Below are positions 1 to 8,809 of a DNA stretch of 64,000 nt, in pieces; position 1 is the first letter of the stretch; each line of letters begins with the position of its first letter. A program made the translations under genes and the position numbers. The notes beneath the pieces are model-generated. The model was not told the origin of the DNA. It did no database searches and saw nothing but the letters and a program-made list of their open reading frames with translations. Source of the stretch: Weizmannia acidilactici (GTDB lineage: Bacteria; Bacillota; Bacilli; Bacillales; Bacillaceae_C); assembly GCF_008974225.1 (NCBI RefSeq), contig NZ_BKZR01000007.1, forward strand, positions 39,161 through 103,160, given 5' to 3'.

Positions 1-1
1 T

Positions 2-877
2 TTATATGAGGCGGGCGCGGGCGGCATTGTGATCGAAGATTCGAATGAGTTGCTGAAAGAGCATGAGGACCGGTTCGGCGAAATATACGAATTGGACCCG
101 GATGATTTTCCGGATGAAGGGGTCATCATTAAAGCGTATTTGCCCATTAATAGTTTTTTAGGCGAAACAGTGGAAGAAATCAAACAAGCGATTACCAATT
201 TGGCCACTTTCGACATTGATATCGGCCCGAATAAAGTGACGATTAGTGAAGTCAATGAAGAAGAATGGGCAACGGCTTGGAAAAAATACTATAATCCTGT
301 CAAAATATCCGAGAAGTTTACGATCGTTCCGACGTGGGAAAACTATGAACCGGTATCAAGCGACGAACTGATTATCGAGCTGGATCCCGGCATGGCGTTC
401 GGCACCGGCACCCATCCGACGACGGTCATGTGCATCCAGGCATTGGAACGGACAGTGAAACCGGGCGATACAGTGATCGATGTCGGAACCGGTTCCGGCG
501 TGTTAAGCATTGCTGCGGCCATGCTCGGGGCGGAGCGGGTTACCGCGCTTGATTTGGATGAAGTTGCGGTCCATGCGGCCACGCTCAATGTCAAACTCAA
601 TAAAATGCAGGACCGTGTAACGGTGAAGCAAAATGATTTGCTGAAAGGAATCAATGGGCAGGCGGATGTTGTCGTTGCGAATATCCTTGCCGAAGTGATT
701 ATCGGGTTTACCGAAGATGCGGCAAAAACGGTGAAACCGGGCGGCTGGTTTATTACGTCCGGCATCATCCGCCAAAAGAAAGATGTAGTGAAAGATGCGC
801 TTTTGTCTTCCGGTTTCACCATTGAGGAAACGATGGTGATGGAAGACTGGGTTGCATTAATCGCAAAGCGCGGGTGA
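2..877 (+). CDS. prmA: Ribosomal protein L11 methyltransferase PrmA (5' end cut by window)
   Basis: Methylates ribosomal protein L11 with S-adenosylmethionine. The reading frame is open from base 2, so the first ~20 residues lie outside the window; the in-frame GTG at 29 is internal. The C-terminal half shows the class I SAM-binding motif DVGTGSG (near base 480), an acidic DLDE segment and the PrmA hallmark NILAEVI. The upstream AFGTGTHPTT segment is also typical of the family. rsmE follows directly, a common Bacillus pairing after the heat-shock genes, so the two are probably co-transcribed. Confidence 0.96.
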   Translation, partial: LYEAGAGGIVIEDSNELLKEHEDRFGEIYELDPDDFPDEGVIIKAYLPINSFLGETVEEIKQAITNLATFDIDIGPNKVTISEVNEEEWATAWKKYYNPVKISEKFTIVPTWENYEPVSSDELIIELDPGMAFGTGTHPTTVMCIQALERTVKPGDTVIDVGTGSGVLSIAAAMLGAERVTALDLDEVAVHAATLNVKLNKMQDRVTVKQNDLLKGINGQADVVVANILAEVIIGFTEDAAKTVKPGGWFITSGIIRQKKDVVKDALLSSGFTIEETMVMEDWVALIAKRG

Positions 878-881
878 TTTG

Positions 882-1634
882 ATGCAGCGTTATTTTCTAA
901 AACAGTTTTATCACGGGGAACAGGAAGTCCGGCTGCAGGGCGAAGTGTACCATCATATCGCCCATGTCATGAGGATGTCTGAAGGCAGCCGCTTTTATTG
1001 TGTATTTTTGGATGAAAAGGCGTGCATATGCGAGATAAAAAAAATCACAAGCGATACGGTCATTGCAAGAATCGTCGGCTGGGAAAACGCTCAGAAGGAA
1101 CTCCCGGTGCATATCACGGTTGCAAGCGGCCTCCCGAAAGCTGACAAGCTGGAGTGGGTCATCCAAAAGGGGACAGAACTTGGCGCCGATCAGTTTCTGC
1201 CTTTCATTGCCGAAAGATCCGTTGTAAAATGGGATGCAAAGAAGGAAGCAAAAAAGAGGGAGCGCTGGAAAAAAATCGCTTTGGAAGCCGCGGAACAGTC
1301 GCACCGCAACCATTTACCGGACGTATCTTCCCCTGTTTCCTTTAAAAAGCTTCTCGAAGAAAGCCGTACATACAAACATAAGCTGGTTGCGTTTGAAGAA
1401 AGCGCCAAACTGGGGGAGCGGCGCCGTTTTGCGGAGGCGTTGTCGAAAATGGCGGAAGGGGACAATGTCCTGATGGTTTTCGGACCTGAAGGGGGACTGT
1501 CCCCTGGAGAAGTCCGCCTGCTTGAAGAATCGGGATTCGAGACTTGCGGTTTGGGCCCGCGTATATTACGGGCAGAAACGGCGCCATTATATGCGCTTGC
1601 CGCCATTTCTTACCATTTCGAATTAATGAGGTGA
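882..1634 (+). CDS. rsmE: 16S rRNA (uracil-1498-N3)-methyltransferase RsmE
   Basis: A SPOUT-class methyltransferase that makes m3U1498 in 16S rRNA. The 250-residue protein starts MQRYFLKQ and ends with the knotted SAM-binding region, including GPEGGLSPGE and the LGPRILRAETA motif that is diagnostic of RsmE. ATG at 882 is preferred over the TTG at 879, as it matches the usual family N-terminus. It begins 4 bp after prmA and its stop overlaps the ribosome binding site of mtaB, so the three genes look translationally linked. Confidence 0.95.
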   Translation: MQRYFLKQFYHGEQEVRLQGEVYHHIAHVMRMSEGSRFYCVFLDEKACICEIKKITSDTVIARIVGWENAQKELPVHITVASGLPKADKLEWVIQKGTELGADQFLPFIAERSVVKWDAKKEAKKRERWKKIALEAAEQSHRNHLPDVSSPVSFKKLLEESRTYKHKLVAFEESAKLGERRRFAEALSKMAEGDNVLMVFGPEGGLSPGEVRLLEESGFETCGLGPRILRAETAPLYALAAISYHFELMR

Positions 1635-1639
1635 ATGTG

Positions 1640-2992
1640 ATGTCAACTGTAGCATTCCATACGTTAGGATGCAAAGTGAACCATTATGAAACGGAGGCCA
1701 TTTGGCAGCTGTTTAAGAAAGCCGGCTATGAACGGGTCGATTTTGAATCGAATTCCGATGTATATGTGATCAATACGTGTACGGTAACGAATACCGGCGA
1801 TAAAAAAAGCCGCCAGGTGATCCGCAGGGCGGTGCGCCAAAACCCGGATGCCGTCATCTGCGTCACCGGCTGTTATGCGCAGACGTCCCCGGGTGAGATT
1901 CTTGAGATCCCGGGTGTCGATGTCGTCGTCGGCACACAGGACCGCGGGAAAATGCTTGATTACATTGAGCAGTACCGGAAAGAGCGCCAGCCGATCAATG
2001 CCGTGAAAAATATTATGAAAAACCGCGTGTACGAAGAAATGGATGTGCCTTATTTCACGGATCGCCACCGCGCTTCTTTAAAAATTCAGGAAGGCTGCAA
2101 CAATTTCTGCACATTTTGCATCATTCCGTGGGCCCGCGGCCTGATGCGGTCAAGGGATCCTGAAAAAGTGATCAGCCAGGCGCAGCAGCTCGTCGATGCC
2201 GGTTACAAAGAACTGATTTTAACCGGCATCCATACGGGCGGGTACGGGCAAGATTTGAAAGATTATAATTTGGCAATGCTTTTAAGGGATTTGGAAGAAA
2301 AAGTGCATGGTTTAAAACGCGTCCGCATTTCTTCAATTGAAGCAAGCCAATTGACGGATGAAGTGATCGATGTCATTAAAAACTCAAAGGTCATCGTCCG
2401 CCATATGCATGTGCCGATCCAGTCAGGCTCTGATAGCGTGCTGAAAAGAATGCGCCGTAAATACACGATGGCACAATTTGCCGAGCGGATTACGAAATTA
2501 AAAGAAGCGCTGCCGGGTCTTGCTTTAACTTCCGATGTCATCGTCGGCTTCCCGGGTGAAACGGAAGAAGAATTCATGGAAACCTATCATTTTATCAAAG
2601 AACATAAATTTGCGGAACTCCATGTCTTCCCGTACTCGCCAAGGACAGGCACGCCGGCTGCAAGAATGAAGGACCAGATTGATGAGGAAACGAAAAATGA
2701 ACGCGTCCACCGCATGATCACGTTGAGCGACCAGCTGGCAAAAGAATATGCGTCCAAATTTGAAAACGAAGTGCTCGAAGTCATTCCGGAAGAGCCTTAT
2801 AAAGAAGATCCGGAAAGCGGCCTTTACGAGGGTTATACGGACAATTACCTGAAAGTTGTCTTCCCGGCAACGCCGGATATGGTCGGCAAGCTGGTAAAAG
2901 TTAAAATTACAAAAGCCGGTTACCCGTACAATGAAGCTAAATTTGTCAGGGTAATGGACGATGTGCTTCCGGCTGTAAACGAAGCGATGTAA
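1640..2992 (+). CDS. mtaB: tRNA t6A37 methylthiotransferase MtaB
   Basis: A radical-SAM enzyme that converts t6A37 to ms2t6A in tRNAs reading ANN codons. At 450 residues it has the full methylthiotransferase layout: an N-terminal UPF0004 domain with GCKVNHYET and NTCTVT cysteines, a radical-SAM core with the CNNFCTFC cluster motif (near base 2100), and a C-terminal TRAM-like segment. ATG at 1640 is chosen because GAGGTGA lies about 5 bp upstream. The frame is open further upstream but that stretch overlaps rsmE. The B. subtilis counterpart is YqeV. Confidence 0.95.
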   Translation: MSTVAFHTLGCKVNHYETEAIWQLFKKAGYERVDFESNSDVYVINTCTVTNTGDKKSRQVIRRAVRQNPDAVICVTGCYAQTSPGEILEIPGVDVVVGTQDRGKMLDYIEQYRKERQPINAVKNIMKNRVYEEMDVPYFTDRHRASLKIQEGCNNFCTFCIIPWARGLMRSRDPEKVISQAQQLVDAGYKELILTGIHTGGYGQDLKDYNLAMLLRDLEEKVHGLKRVRISSIEASQLTDEVIDVIKNSKVIVRHMHVPIQSGSDSVLKRMRRKYTMAQFAERITKLKEALPGLALTSDVIVGFPGETEEEFMETYHFIKEHKFAELHVFPYSPRTGTPAARMKDQIDEETKNERVHRMITLSDQLAKEYASKFENEVLEVIPEEPYKEDPESGLYEGYTDNYLKVVFPATPDMVGKLVKVKITKAGYPYNEAKFVRVMDDVLPAVNEAM

Positions 2993-3015
2993 ACGTGAAA
3001 GGAGAGACGGAAAAA

Positions 3016-3666
3016 ATGGCTGTAGACCTCGCAAAAATGATTGACCATACATTATTAAAACCGGAAGCCACACAGGAGCAGATCACAAAACTGTGCGAAG
3101 AAGCCAAACAATACGGCTTTGCATCGGTTTGTGTGAATCCAACATGGGTGGCATATGCGCACCAGCTTTTGGCCGGAACCGGTGTGAAAGTCTGCACGGT
3201 GATCGGGTTCCCGCTTGGCGCCACTACTCCTGAAGCTAAGGCGTTCGAAGCGGAAAATGCGATCCAAAACGGCGCAGATGAAGTCGATATGGTGATTAAT
3301 ATCAGCGCTTTAAAAAGCAAAAACTTTGAACTCGTTGAAAAAGACATCCGTGCCGTTTGCGAAAAAGCGAAGGAAAAGGCATTGGTCAAAGTGATCATTG
3401 AAACATGCCTGCTGACAGACGAAGAGAAAGTAGAGGCATGTAAACTTGCGGTAAAAGCCGGTTCAGATTATGTGAAGACGTCCACCGGATTTTCAACGGG
3501 GGGCGCGACAAAAGAAGATGTCGCCTTGATGCGGAAAACGGTCGGGGAAGAAATCGGCGTTAAAGCTTCCGGCGGGGTGCGTACGCGCGAAGATGCGCTT
3601 GCGATGGTGGAAGCCGGCGCCACAAGAATCGGCACAAGTGCCGGCACCCAAATTGTCAAAGGTTGA
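3016..3666 (+). CDS. deoC: Deoxyribose-phosphate aldolase DeoC
   Basis: Cleaves 2-deoxyribose-5-phosphate to glyceraldehyde-3-phosphate and acetaldehyde in deoxynucleoside salvage. The 216-residue TIM barrel begins MAVDLAKMIDHTLLKP. It carries the Schiff-base lysine in DYVKTSTGF and the second active-site lysine in GVKASGGVR. ATG at 3016 has an AAAGGAGAG site 9 bp upstream; the in-frame GTG at 2995 is less likely. It follows mtaB by 23 bp and ends at a strong bidirectional terminator. Confidence 0.95.
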   Translation: MAVDLAKMIDHTLLKPEATQEQITKLCEEAKQYGFASVCVNPTWVAYAHQLLAGTGVKVCTVIGFPLGATTPEAKAFEAENAIQNGADEVDMVINISALKSKNFELVEKDIRAVCEKAKEKALVKVIIETCLLTDEEKVEACKLAVKAGSDYVKTSTGFSTGGATKEDVALMRKTVGEEIGVKASGGVRTREDALAMVEAGATRIGTSAGTQIVKG

Positions 3667-3670
3667 TAAA

Positions 3671-3710
3671 AACATCCGGGCAAATTTCCTGCCCGGGTGT
3701 TTTATTTTTT
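3671..3710. terminator. Bidirectional terminator between deoC and the Na/Pi transporter gene
   Basis: An 11-bp stem (AACATCCGGGC with GCCCGGGTGTT, one G-T wobble) around a 9-nt loop. A T-rich run follows on the plus strand and an A-run precedes it, giving U-tracts in both directions for the two convergent genes. Confidence 0.9.
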
Positions 3711-4625
3711 TCCGTGGAAAGTCACAATGAAACGGCCGAAGTTTTCGGAAAAAGGCAGCACGGCAAGGGAAGAGATCAAGTTAAATAGAAGGCTTGCATG
3801 GGCAAGCTGCTGTTCAGGGGTGGACGAAAGCGCCCGGCACCCGTCTGCAAGCAAATGGAGGAAAGGCAAAAAAATAAGTGCACCTCCGATATTCAGCCAA
3901 ACATGGGTAAAAGCCGTGAGCCTTGCTTCTTCACCTGCGCCGATGCTCGCCAAAAGGCCAGTTATGCATGTCCCGATATTTGCGCCAAGCATAATAGCAA
4001 TCCCGGTTTCAAGCGGAAAAACGCCCGATCCGAGAAAGCCCATTGCCATTCCGATCGTGACCGTGCTCGACTGGATGGCGGCGGAAAGGAGAATGCCAAG
4101 AAAAAAAGCGGACATAGCGTGTGTGTTCAAAACGGAAAACAAATGCTGCACGAAAGCCGTTTTCGAAAGCGGAATGGCAAGCACCTCAAAACCGCGCATC
4201 GCGGCAAACACAAGCGAAAGGCCGAACAAAATATGCCCCGCGCTTTTTAAACGCTTGTTTCCGAAAAAGATCAAAACCGCGCCTGCACCCAAAAATGGCA
4301 GGATCAGCTCGGATAAATGAAATGTCAGCATTTCCAGCGTAAAAGTGGTGCCAATATTGGTGCCTAAAATAATGCCGATCGATTGCGCGAACGTTAACAT
4401 TTTGGCGGAAACAAGCCCGACCGTGATGACCATGACAGCGGAGCTGCTTTGCAGAAGCGCCGTCATGGCTGTTCCAAACAGCATGCCGGAAAATGGTGTG
4501 CCCGCCAGTTTTTTTAGCCAACGCTCGGCCTGGTTGCCGGACAATTCAAACAGCCCGGTTCGCAGCCTGTGGATTCCGAATAAAAATGTGATGATCAATA
4601 AAAGAAACCAAACAGAATAAAGCAT
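3702..4625 (-). CDS. yqeW: Na/Pi cotransporter family protein (YqeW-like)
   Basis: An integral membrane protein of the NptA/PNaS family, predicted to move phosphate with sodium. At 307 residues it has two inverted repeats, each with the hallmark Q-S-S motif (LLQSSSAV in the first, AIQSSTVTIG in the second), plus GTNIGTT and GANIGTC glycine-rich turns. About eight hydrophobic segments are visible. Length matches B. subtilis YqeW. It is convergent with deoC and shares its terminator. Substrate is inferred from the family only. Confidence 0.88.
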   Translation of the reverse strand: MLYSVWFLLLIITFLFGIHRLRTGLFELSGNQAERWLKKLAGTPFSGMLFGTAMTALLQSSSAVMVITVGLVSAKMLTFAQSIGIILGTNIGTTFTLEMLTFHLSELILPFLGAGAVLIFFGNKRLKSAGHILFGLSLVFAAMRGFEVLAIPLSKTAFVQHLFSVLNTHAMSAFFLGILLSAAIQSSTVTIGMAMGFLGSGVFPLETGIAIMLGANIGTCITGLLASIGAGEEARLTAFTHVWLNIGGALIFLPFLHLLADGCRALSSTPEQQLAHASLLFNLISSLAVLPFSENFGRFIVTFHGKK

Positions 4626-4737
4626 GTCCTTCCCCCCGTAAGATCATATGGAAAGAAAGGGAAGAACATGCCTGTTTTATGAAGCGGGCTTTATTTTTCT
4701 TGTTTGGCTCCGGCAACTGTGATGCAATGCTTGACGT

Positions 4738-5022
4738 TCAGTAAAGCACGCGGAAATCCTTGAAATGTTCCTGGTTTGGCAAATATTCAATATAGACATC
4801 GGTTACTTTTGCAAAACGGGAAGGTCCTTTTTTTAGCCCCGCGATAAACTTTTCCATCGCCTTTTGTTCCCCTTCCGCCATCACTTCCACGCTGCCGTCA
4901 TCGTTGTTTCGGACCCATCCGCGGATATGCAGTTGGTTTGCTAGAAACTGGGTATGATAGCGGAACCCGACGCCTTGTACTCTGCCGGAAACAATGACGT
5001 GTGCCACTTCGTTTTTTTCCAT
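4738..5022 (-). CDS. acyP: Acylphosphatase
   Basis: A small cytoplasmic enzyme that hydrolyses carboxyl-phosphate bonds such as those in acetyl phosphate and 1,3-bisphosphoglycerate. The 94-residue protein has the full family signature: SGRVQGVGFR with catalytic Arg21, and GWVRNNDDGSVE with catalytic Asn39. It is reverse-strand, following the transporter gene, and lies upstream of the divergent rpsU promoter. In B. subtilis the orthologous gene is found elsewhere, so the position here is a local difference. Confidence 0.94.
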   Translation of the reverse strand: MEKNEVAHVIVSGRVQGVGFRYHTQFLANQLHIRGWVRNNDDGSVEVMAEGEQKAMEKFIAGLKKGPSRFAKVTDVYIEYLPNQEHFKDFRVLY

Positions 5023-5189
5023 CGTAATCCCTCAATCTTTTATAGAAACTTTACATCCATTATAACAAAATTTTAAAATATGCGCCCCTGATGAGGCAAA
5101 AGCATGTAAACATCTGCACATTCCGCATATGCTGACTTGAGCGAGCAGAAAAAAAGAGCCGGTATCAACAAGACATGGAAGCGCAGATG

Positions 5190-5218
5190 TTGACCGAATA
5201 TGGAGGATATTATATACT
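5190..5218 (+). promoter_or_regulatory. Sigma-A promoter of rpsU-yqeY
   Basis: TTGACC (5190-5195), a 17-bp spacer and TATACT (5213-5218), about 65 bp before the rpsU start codon. The match to the vegetative consensus is close and the spacing is ideal. Confidence 0.75.
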
Positions 5219-5283
5219 TATAAAGTACATGGGTTTCCATGCCTGACATGTAACCGTTTGTGTTCGGAGGGAGGGAAAGAGAA

Positions 5284-5457
5284 ATGTCAAAAACAATCGT
5301 TCGGAAAAACGAATCGCTTGAGGATGCTCTTCGTCGCTTCAAACGTTCTGTTTCCAAAACGGGAACTTTGCAAGAATATAGAAAGCGCGAATTCTATGAA
5401 AAACCAAGCGTAAGGCGCAAGAAGAAATCTGAAGCTGCCAGAAAACGTAAGTGGTAA
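5284..5457 (+). CDS. rpsU: Small ribosomal subunit protein bS21
   Basis: Component of the 30S subunit near the platform, involved in start-site recognition. The 57-residue, very basic protein begins MSKTIVRKNESLEDAL and ends with a lysine/arginine-rich tail. ATG at 5284 follows GGAGGGA at good spacing; earlier in-frame codons are untranslated leader. It is followed after 14 bp by yqeY, the usual Bacillus partner. Confidence 0.97.
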   Translation: MSKTIVRKNESLEDALRRFKRSVSKTGTLQEYRKREFYEKPSVRRKKKSEAARKRKW

Positions 5458-5471
5458 GAGAGGGTGGAATG

Positions 5472-5918
5472 ATGAGTCTTCTCGAGCGTTTAAATAGCGA
5501 TATGAAGCAAGCGATGAAGAACAAAGAAAAAGAGAAACTCTCCGTAATTCGTATGCTGAAAGCAGCTGTTCAAAACGAAGCGATCAAGCTCGGAAAAGAC
5601 GGTTTGACGAATGATGAAGAGTTGACGGTCCTTTCTCGCGAAGTAAAGCAACGCAAAGACTCCCTCCAGGAATTTAAAAACGCGGGTCGTGACGACCTTG
5701 TTGAAAAAATCCAAAATGAATTGACTTATGTGAACGCATATTTGCCGGAGCAGCTTTCTGAAGATGAATTGCGTGAAATTGTCCAACAAACGATTGAGGA
5801 AGTGCGTGCCGCTTCGAAAGCTGATATTGGCAAAGTAATGGGAGCCGTCATGCCGAAAGTAAAAGGCAAAGCCGACGGTTCGATTGTTAGAAATATCGTT
5901 CAGCAGCAATTATCATGA
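5472..5918 (+). CDS. yqeY: GatB/YqeY domain protein
   Basis: A 148-residue protein of the GatB/Yqey family, related to the tRNA-binding tail domain of the amidotransferase subunit GatB. Its own function is not settled. It begins MSLLERLNSDMKQAM, as family members do, and contains the typical LTYVNAYLPEQLSEDEL segment and a C-terminal GSIVRNIVQQQLS. ATG at 5472 is preferred; ATG at 5469 is equally possible. It is co-transcribed with rpsU and ends at a clear terminator. Confidence 0.93.
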   Translation: MSLLERLNSDMKQAMKNKEKEKLSVIRMLKAAVQNEAIKLGKDGLTNDEELTVLSREVKQRKDSLQEFKNAGRDDLVEKIQNELTYVNAYLPEQLSEDELREIVQQTIEEVRAASKADIGKVMGAVMPKVKGKADGSIVRNIVQQQLS

Positions 5919-5934
5919 TCTTTGCATAATAAAG

Positions 5935-5963
5935 CCGGGAATCCGAGGGGTTTCCGGTTTTTT
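5935..5963 (+). terminator. Terminator after yqeY
   Basis: A 10-bp stem CCGGGAATCC with GGGTTTCCGG (two G-T wobbles) is followed by six T residues. Confidence 0.85.
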
Positions 5964-6265
5964 AAATGCTCTGCCCCATTCCCTATCTTTTCATCCTCCC
6001 GTCCCTGATCATCCAGCCCCTTTCCAGATGAAGAGAAGCACTGCGTAAAATGAGGAAGGTACGGGATCGGCAAGTAAATTTACCCGAAAGAACAAGAAAC
6101 AGAATTGAAAGAAAAACTTCAAGCATACATTGAAAAATATTTTCCGGACGGGACGATCGAATATTTTACATAAAATCCCGGAATGTGCCTGCAAGAAAAT
6201 CGCAAATTCAGTGATGAACCCCTTTTTTGTGTCATAAATATGAGATGAAAGGGGGGTTCTTTTTT
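5964..6265. other. 302-bp stretch without a convincing gene; possible remnant of a small ORF
   Basis: Between yqeY and yqfC. The stretch 6085-6174 reads in one frame as a coding-like tail (ends ELKEKLQAYIEKYFPDG and a few more residues, stop at 6174), but the frame is closed upstream by a stop and has no start codon or ribosome binding site. B. subtilis carries small yqf genes at this place, so this may be a decayed relative. No RNA structure was recognised. Confidence 0.3.
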
Positions 6266-6550
6266 ATGGCAAAAAAATGGCGGCAGCAATTGCAAAACTG
6301 GATGGCACATAAAATGGAACTTCCACAAGATGTGATGATGGACCTTCCAAGAATCACGATGATTGGCCAGATCCATATTTACATTGAAAACCACCGCGGC
6401 CTTTTGACATTTACAGATAAAGAAGTCCGGCTGCTCCTCGAAAACGGGCAGCTATTGATCAAAGGCCAGTCGTTTGTCATCAAAACGATTTTACCTGAAG
6501 AAATCTTATTGGAAGGCAAAATAGATGAAGTTGTGTATTTGAACGGATAG
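6266..6550 (+). CDS. yqfC: Sporulation protein YqfC
   Basis: A 94-residue member of the YabP/YqfC family, made in the mother cell during sporulation in B. subtilis. The protein starts MAKKWRQQLQNWM and contains the family core LPRITMIGQIHIYIENHRG. ATG at 6266 follows GAAAGGGGGG. It lies 12 bp before yqfD, its conserved partner. The exact biochemical role is unknown. Confidence 0.92.
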   Translation: MAKKWRQQLQNWMAHKMELPQDVMMDLPRITMIGQIHIYIENHRGLLTFTDKEVRLLLENGQLLIKGQSFVIKTILPEEILLEGKIDEVVYLNG

Positions 6551-6562
6551 GAGTGGCTTCGG

Positions 6563-7756
6563 TTGAAAAATCAATGGGTAACATTTATAAAGGGGACAGT
6601 GCTCGTAAAAATTGAAGGAAAAGGGATTGAACGTTTTATCAACCAGCTGACACGGTCCGATTTGGTGGTATGGAATGTAAAGCGGAAGGGAACGATGACC
6701 GTCACGTTCGAGATGCATTTGGCTGATATCCACAAACTCCGGAAACAGGCGAGGGGCCAAGACTTAGAGATCCGCTTTTTACGTGGCCGGGGCGTACCTT
6801 TTTTATGGAAAAGGACGCTGAAAAACGCCGGATTCCTGTTTGGTTTTTTTCTGTTTTTGGCCATGATCACGCTTCTTTCCAATGTGGTTTGGGGGGTGGA
6901 AATTAAAGGCGCGTCCCCGAAAACTGAGCATGAAATCCGCAAGCAATTGGACAAACTGGGAATTAAGAAAGGGAATTTGCAATTTTTCCTGGATGACATC
7001 GAAACGGTCCAGCATAAGCTGACAAACGCGCTTCCCGGCGTGACGTGGATCGGTGTTGATTTGCAGGGGACAACCTACCATTTTACTGTCGTAGAGAAAA
7101 ATACGCCGAAGCCGGTTAAAAATCCGGGGCCGCAGCATCTTGTCGCCTCGCAGAAAGCGGTCGTCGAAAATATGTTTGTCGAAAAGGGAAAGCCGGTTGT
7201 GAAAATCAACCAGTATGTCAAAAAAGGCCAGCTGCTTGTTTCGGGCATCATTGGAAATGATAAAGAAAAATATCCGGTTGCGGCAAAGGGGAAGATCTAT
7301 GGAAAAACATGGTATAAAACTGCTGTTGAGCTTCCGCTGAAATCCCGCTTCCAAGTCTATACTGGCAATGAAATCCGCAAATATTACGTCGGTATCGGAT
7401 CCGTAAAGCTGCATGTATGGGGGTTTAAAAACCAAGCGTACAAGTATTCCGATACGTCGGAAGAGGCGGATAGCGTGAAATTCCTGAAATGGAAGACGCC
7501 GATCCGCATCATCCGGCAGACGGTACGGGAAAAAGAAGATGCGCCGAGAGTATACACAAAAAATGAGGCCGTGAAGGAAGCAAAGATTTTGGCCATGCAA
7601 GATTTGCGCAAAAAACTGGAAAAGGATGCGCAAATCACAGATGAATATGTTTTGCAAGAAAAAGTGGAGAATGGTACATTAAAAATGGCAATCCATTACG
7701 AAGTGATAGAGAATATTGCAATTGCAAAACCAATTGCTCAAGGAGACTTAGAATGA
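6563..7756 (+). CDS. yqfD: Sporulation protein YqfD
   Basis: A 397-residue membrane protein required for normal sporulation in B. subtilis, probably in the mother cell. It has a basic N-terminal region, one strong transmembrane segment around residues 90-112 (GFLFGFFLFLAMITLLSNVV), and a large outer domain. The start is TTG at 6563, preceded by ATAGGAGTGG. Its stop overlaps the phoH start as ATGA, so the two are translationally coupled. Length agrees with the family. Confidence 0.93.
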   Translation: MKNQWVTFIKGTVLVKIEGKGIERFINQLTRSDLVVWNVKRKGTMTVTFEMHLADIHKLRKQARGQDLEIRFLRGRGVPFLWKRTLKNAGFLFGFFLFLAMITLLSNVVWGVEIKGASPKTEHEIRKQLDKLGIKKGNLQFFLDDIETVQHKLTNALPGVTWIGVDLQGTTYHFTVVEKNTPKPVKNPGPQHLVASQKAVVENMFVEKGKPVVKINQYVKKGQLLVSGIIGNDKEKYPVAAKGKIYGKTWYKTAVELPLKSRFQVYTGNEIRKYYVGIGSVKLHVWGFKNQAYKYSDTSEEADSVKFLKWKTPIRIIRQTVREKEDAPRVYTKNEAVKEAKILAMQDLRKKLEKDAQITDEYVLQEKVENGTLKMAIHYEVIENIAIAKPIAQGDLE

Positions 7757-8706
7757 CAGAAGAAAGCACGGCAAAACTACAATTGGAAAATACAAACGAA
7801 GCAGTGCTCCTGTTCGGGATTTCCGACAGGCATTTGAAACTACTTGAGGATGCCTACGGGGTGCATATCATCACCCGCGGTGAAACGATCCAGGCAAGCG
7901 GGGAAGAAGAGGCTGCCGAAAGGGTTATTATGGTGATGGCCAAGCTGCTTGATCTTGTCCGGAAAGGCATCCATATCAGCGGGCGTGATGTGCTATACGC
8001 TGTTGAACTGGAAAGAAAGGGGCACCTTGATTATTTTACCATCCTGTATGAAGAAGAAATCTCCCGCAATGCGAAAGGAAAAGCGATTCGCATCAAAACT
8101 TTGGGGCAACTAGACTATATCAAAGCGATCCGGCACCATGACCTGGTTTTCGGGATCGGCCCGGCCGGTACGGGAAAGACGTATTTGGCGGTCGTAATGG
8201 CGGTGAATGCGTTAAAAAGCGGGCAGGTCAAAAGGATCATATTAACCCGCCCTGCAGTTGAAGCGGGCGAGAGCCTTGGCTTTTTGCCCGGTGACCTGAA
8301 AGAAAAAGTCGACCCGTATTTGCGCCCCCTTTATGATGCGTTAAATGATGTTTTGGGCGCGGAACATACCCAGCGCCTTATAGAAAGGGAAACGATTGAA
8401 ATTGCGCCGCTTGCCTATATGCGCGGGCGTACGCTGGATGATGCGTTTGTCATCCTGGATGAGGCGCAAAATACGACGCAGGCGCAAATGAAAATGTTTC
8501 TGACGCGGCTTGGCTTAAATTCTAAAATGGTCATTACCGGCGACAGGACGCAGATTGACCTGCCGAAAGGGGTGGAATCGGGGCTTTTGACAGCGGAAAG
8601 GGTGCTCGAAAATATACAAGGCATCGCATTTGTGTATCTTGAAGAAAGCGATGTCGTCCGCCATCCTTTGGTTGCAAAAATCATCGAGGCCTACCAGAAT
8701 GCGTAA
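7753..8706 (+). CDS. phoH: PhoH-like ATPase/RNA helicase-type protein
   Basis: A cytoplasmic P-loop ATPase of the PhoH (YbeZ) family, often co-encoded with the rRNA-processing endonuclease YbeY and thought to act with it on RNA. The 317-residue protein has an N-terminal KH-like region, Walker A GPAGTGKT (near base 8160) and Walker B VILDEAQNT (near base 8450), followed by MVITGDRTQIDLP. ybeY lies 2.3 kb downstream, with only the broken pgpH between. Confidence 0.95.
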   Translation: MTEESTAKLQLENTNEAVLLFGISDRHLKLLEDAYGVHIITRGETIQASGEEEAAERVIMVMAKLLDLVRKGIHISGRDVLYAVELERKGHLDYFTILYEEEISRNAKGKAIRIKTLGQLDYIKAIRHHDLVFGIGPAGTGKTYLAVVMAVNALKSGQVKRIILTRPAVEAGESLGFLPGDLKEKVDPYLRPLYDALNDVLGAEHTQRLIERETIEIAPLAYMRGRTLDDAFVILDEAQNTTQAQMKMFLTRLGLNSKMVITGDRTQIDLPKGVESGLLTAERVLENIQGIAFVYLEESDVVRHPLVAKIIEAYQNA

Positions 8707-8809
8707 CCCGAATGCTTTTATCCGGGTTATTTTGCCATGCAATTTATGCGGAAAACTGGTATGATGGAAGCGTTAAGACTGATTCTAAAAGGGCGGTGTC
8801 AAACGGCAG

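Noticed and set aside
3697..4320. A 207-codon forward open frame
   Set aside because: It lies antisense to the Na/Pi transporter gene, whose protein motifs and membrane pattern are clear. The forward translation is compositionally odd.
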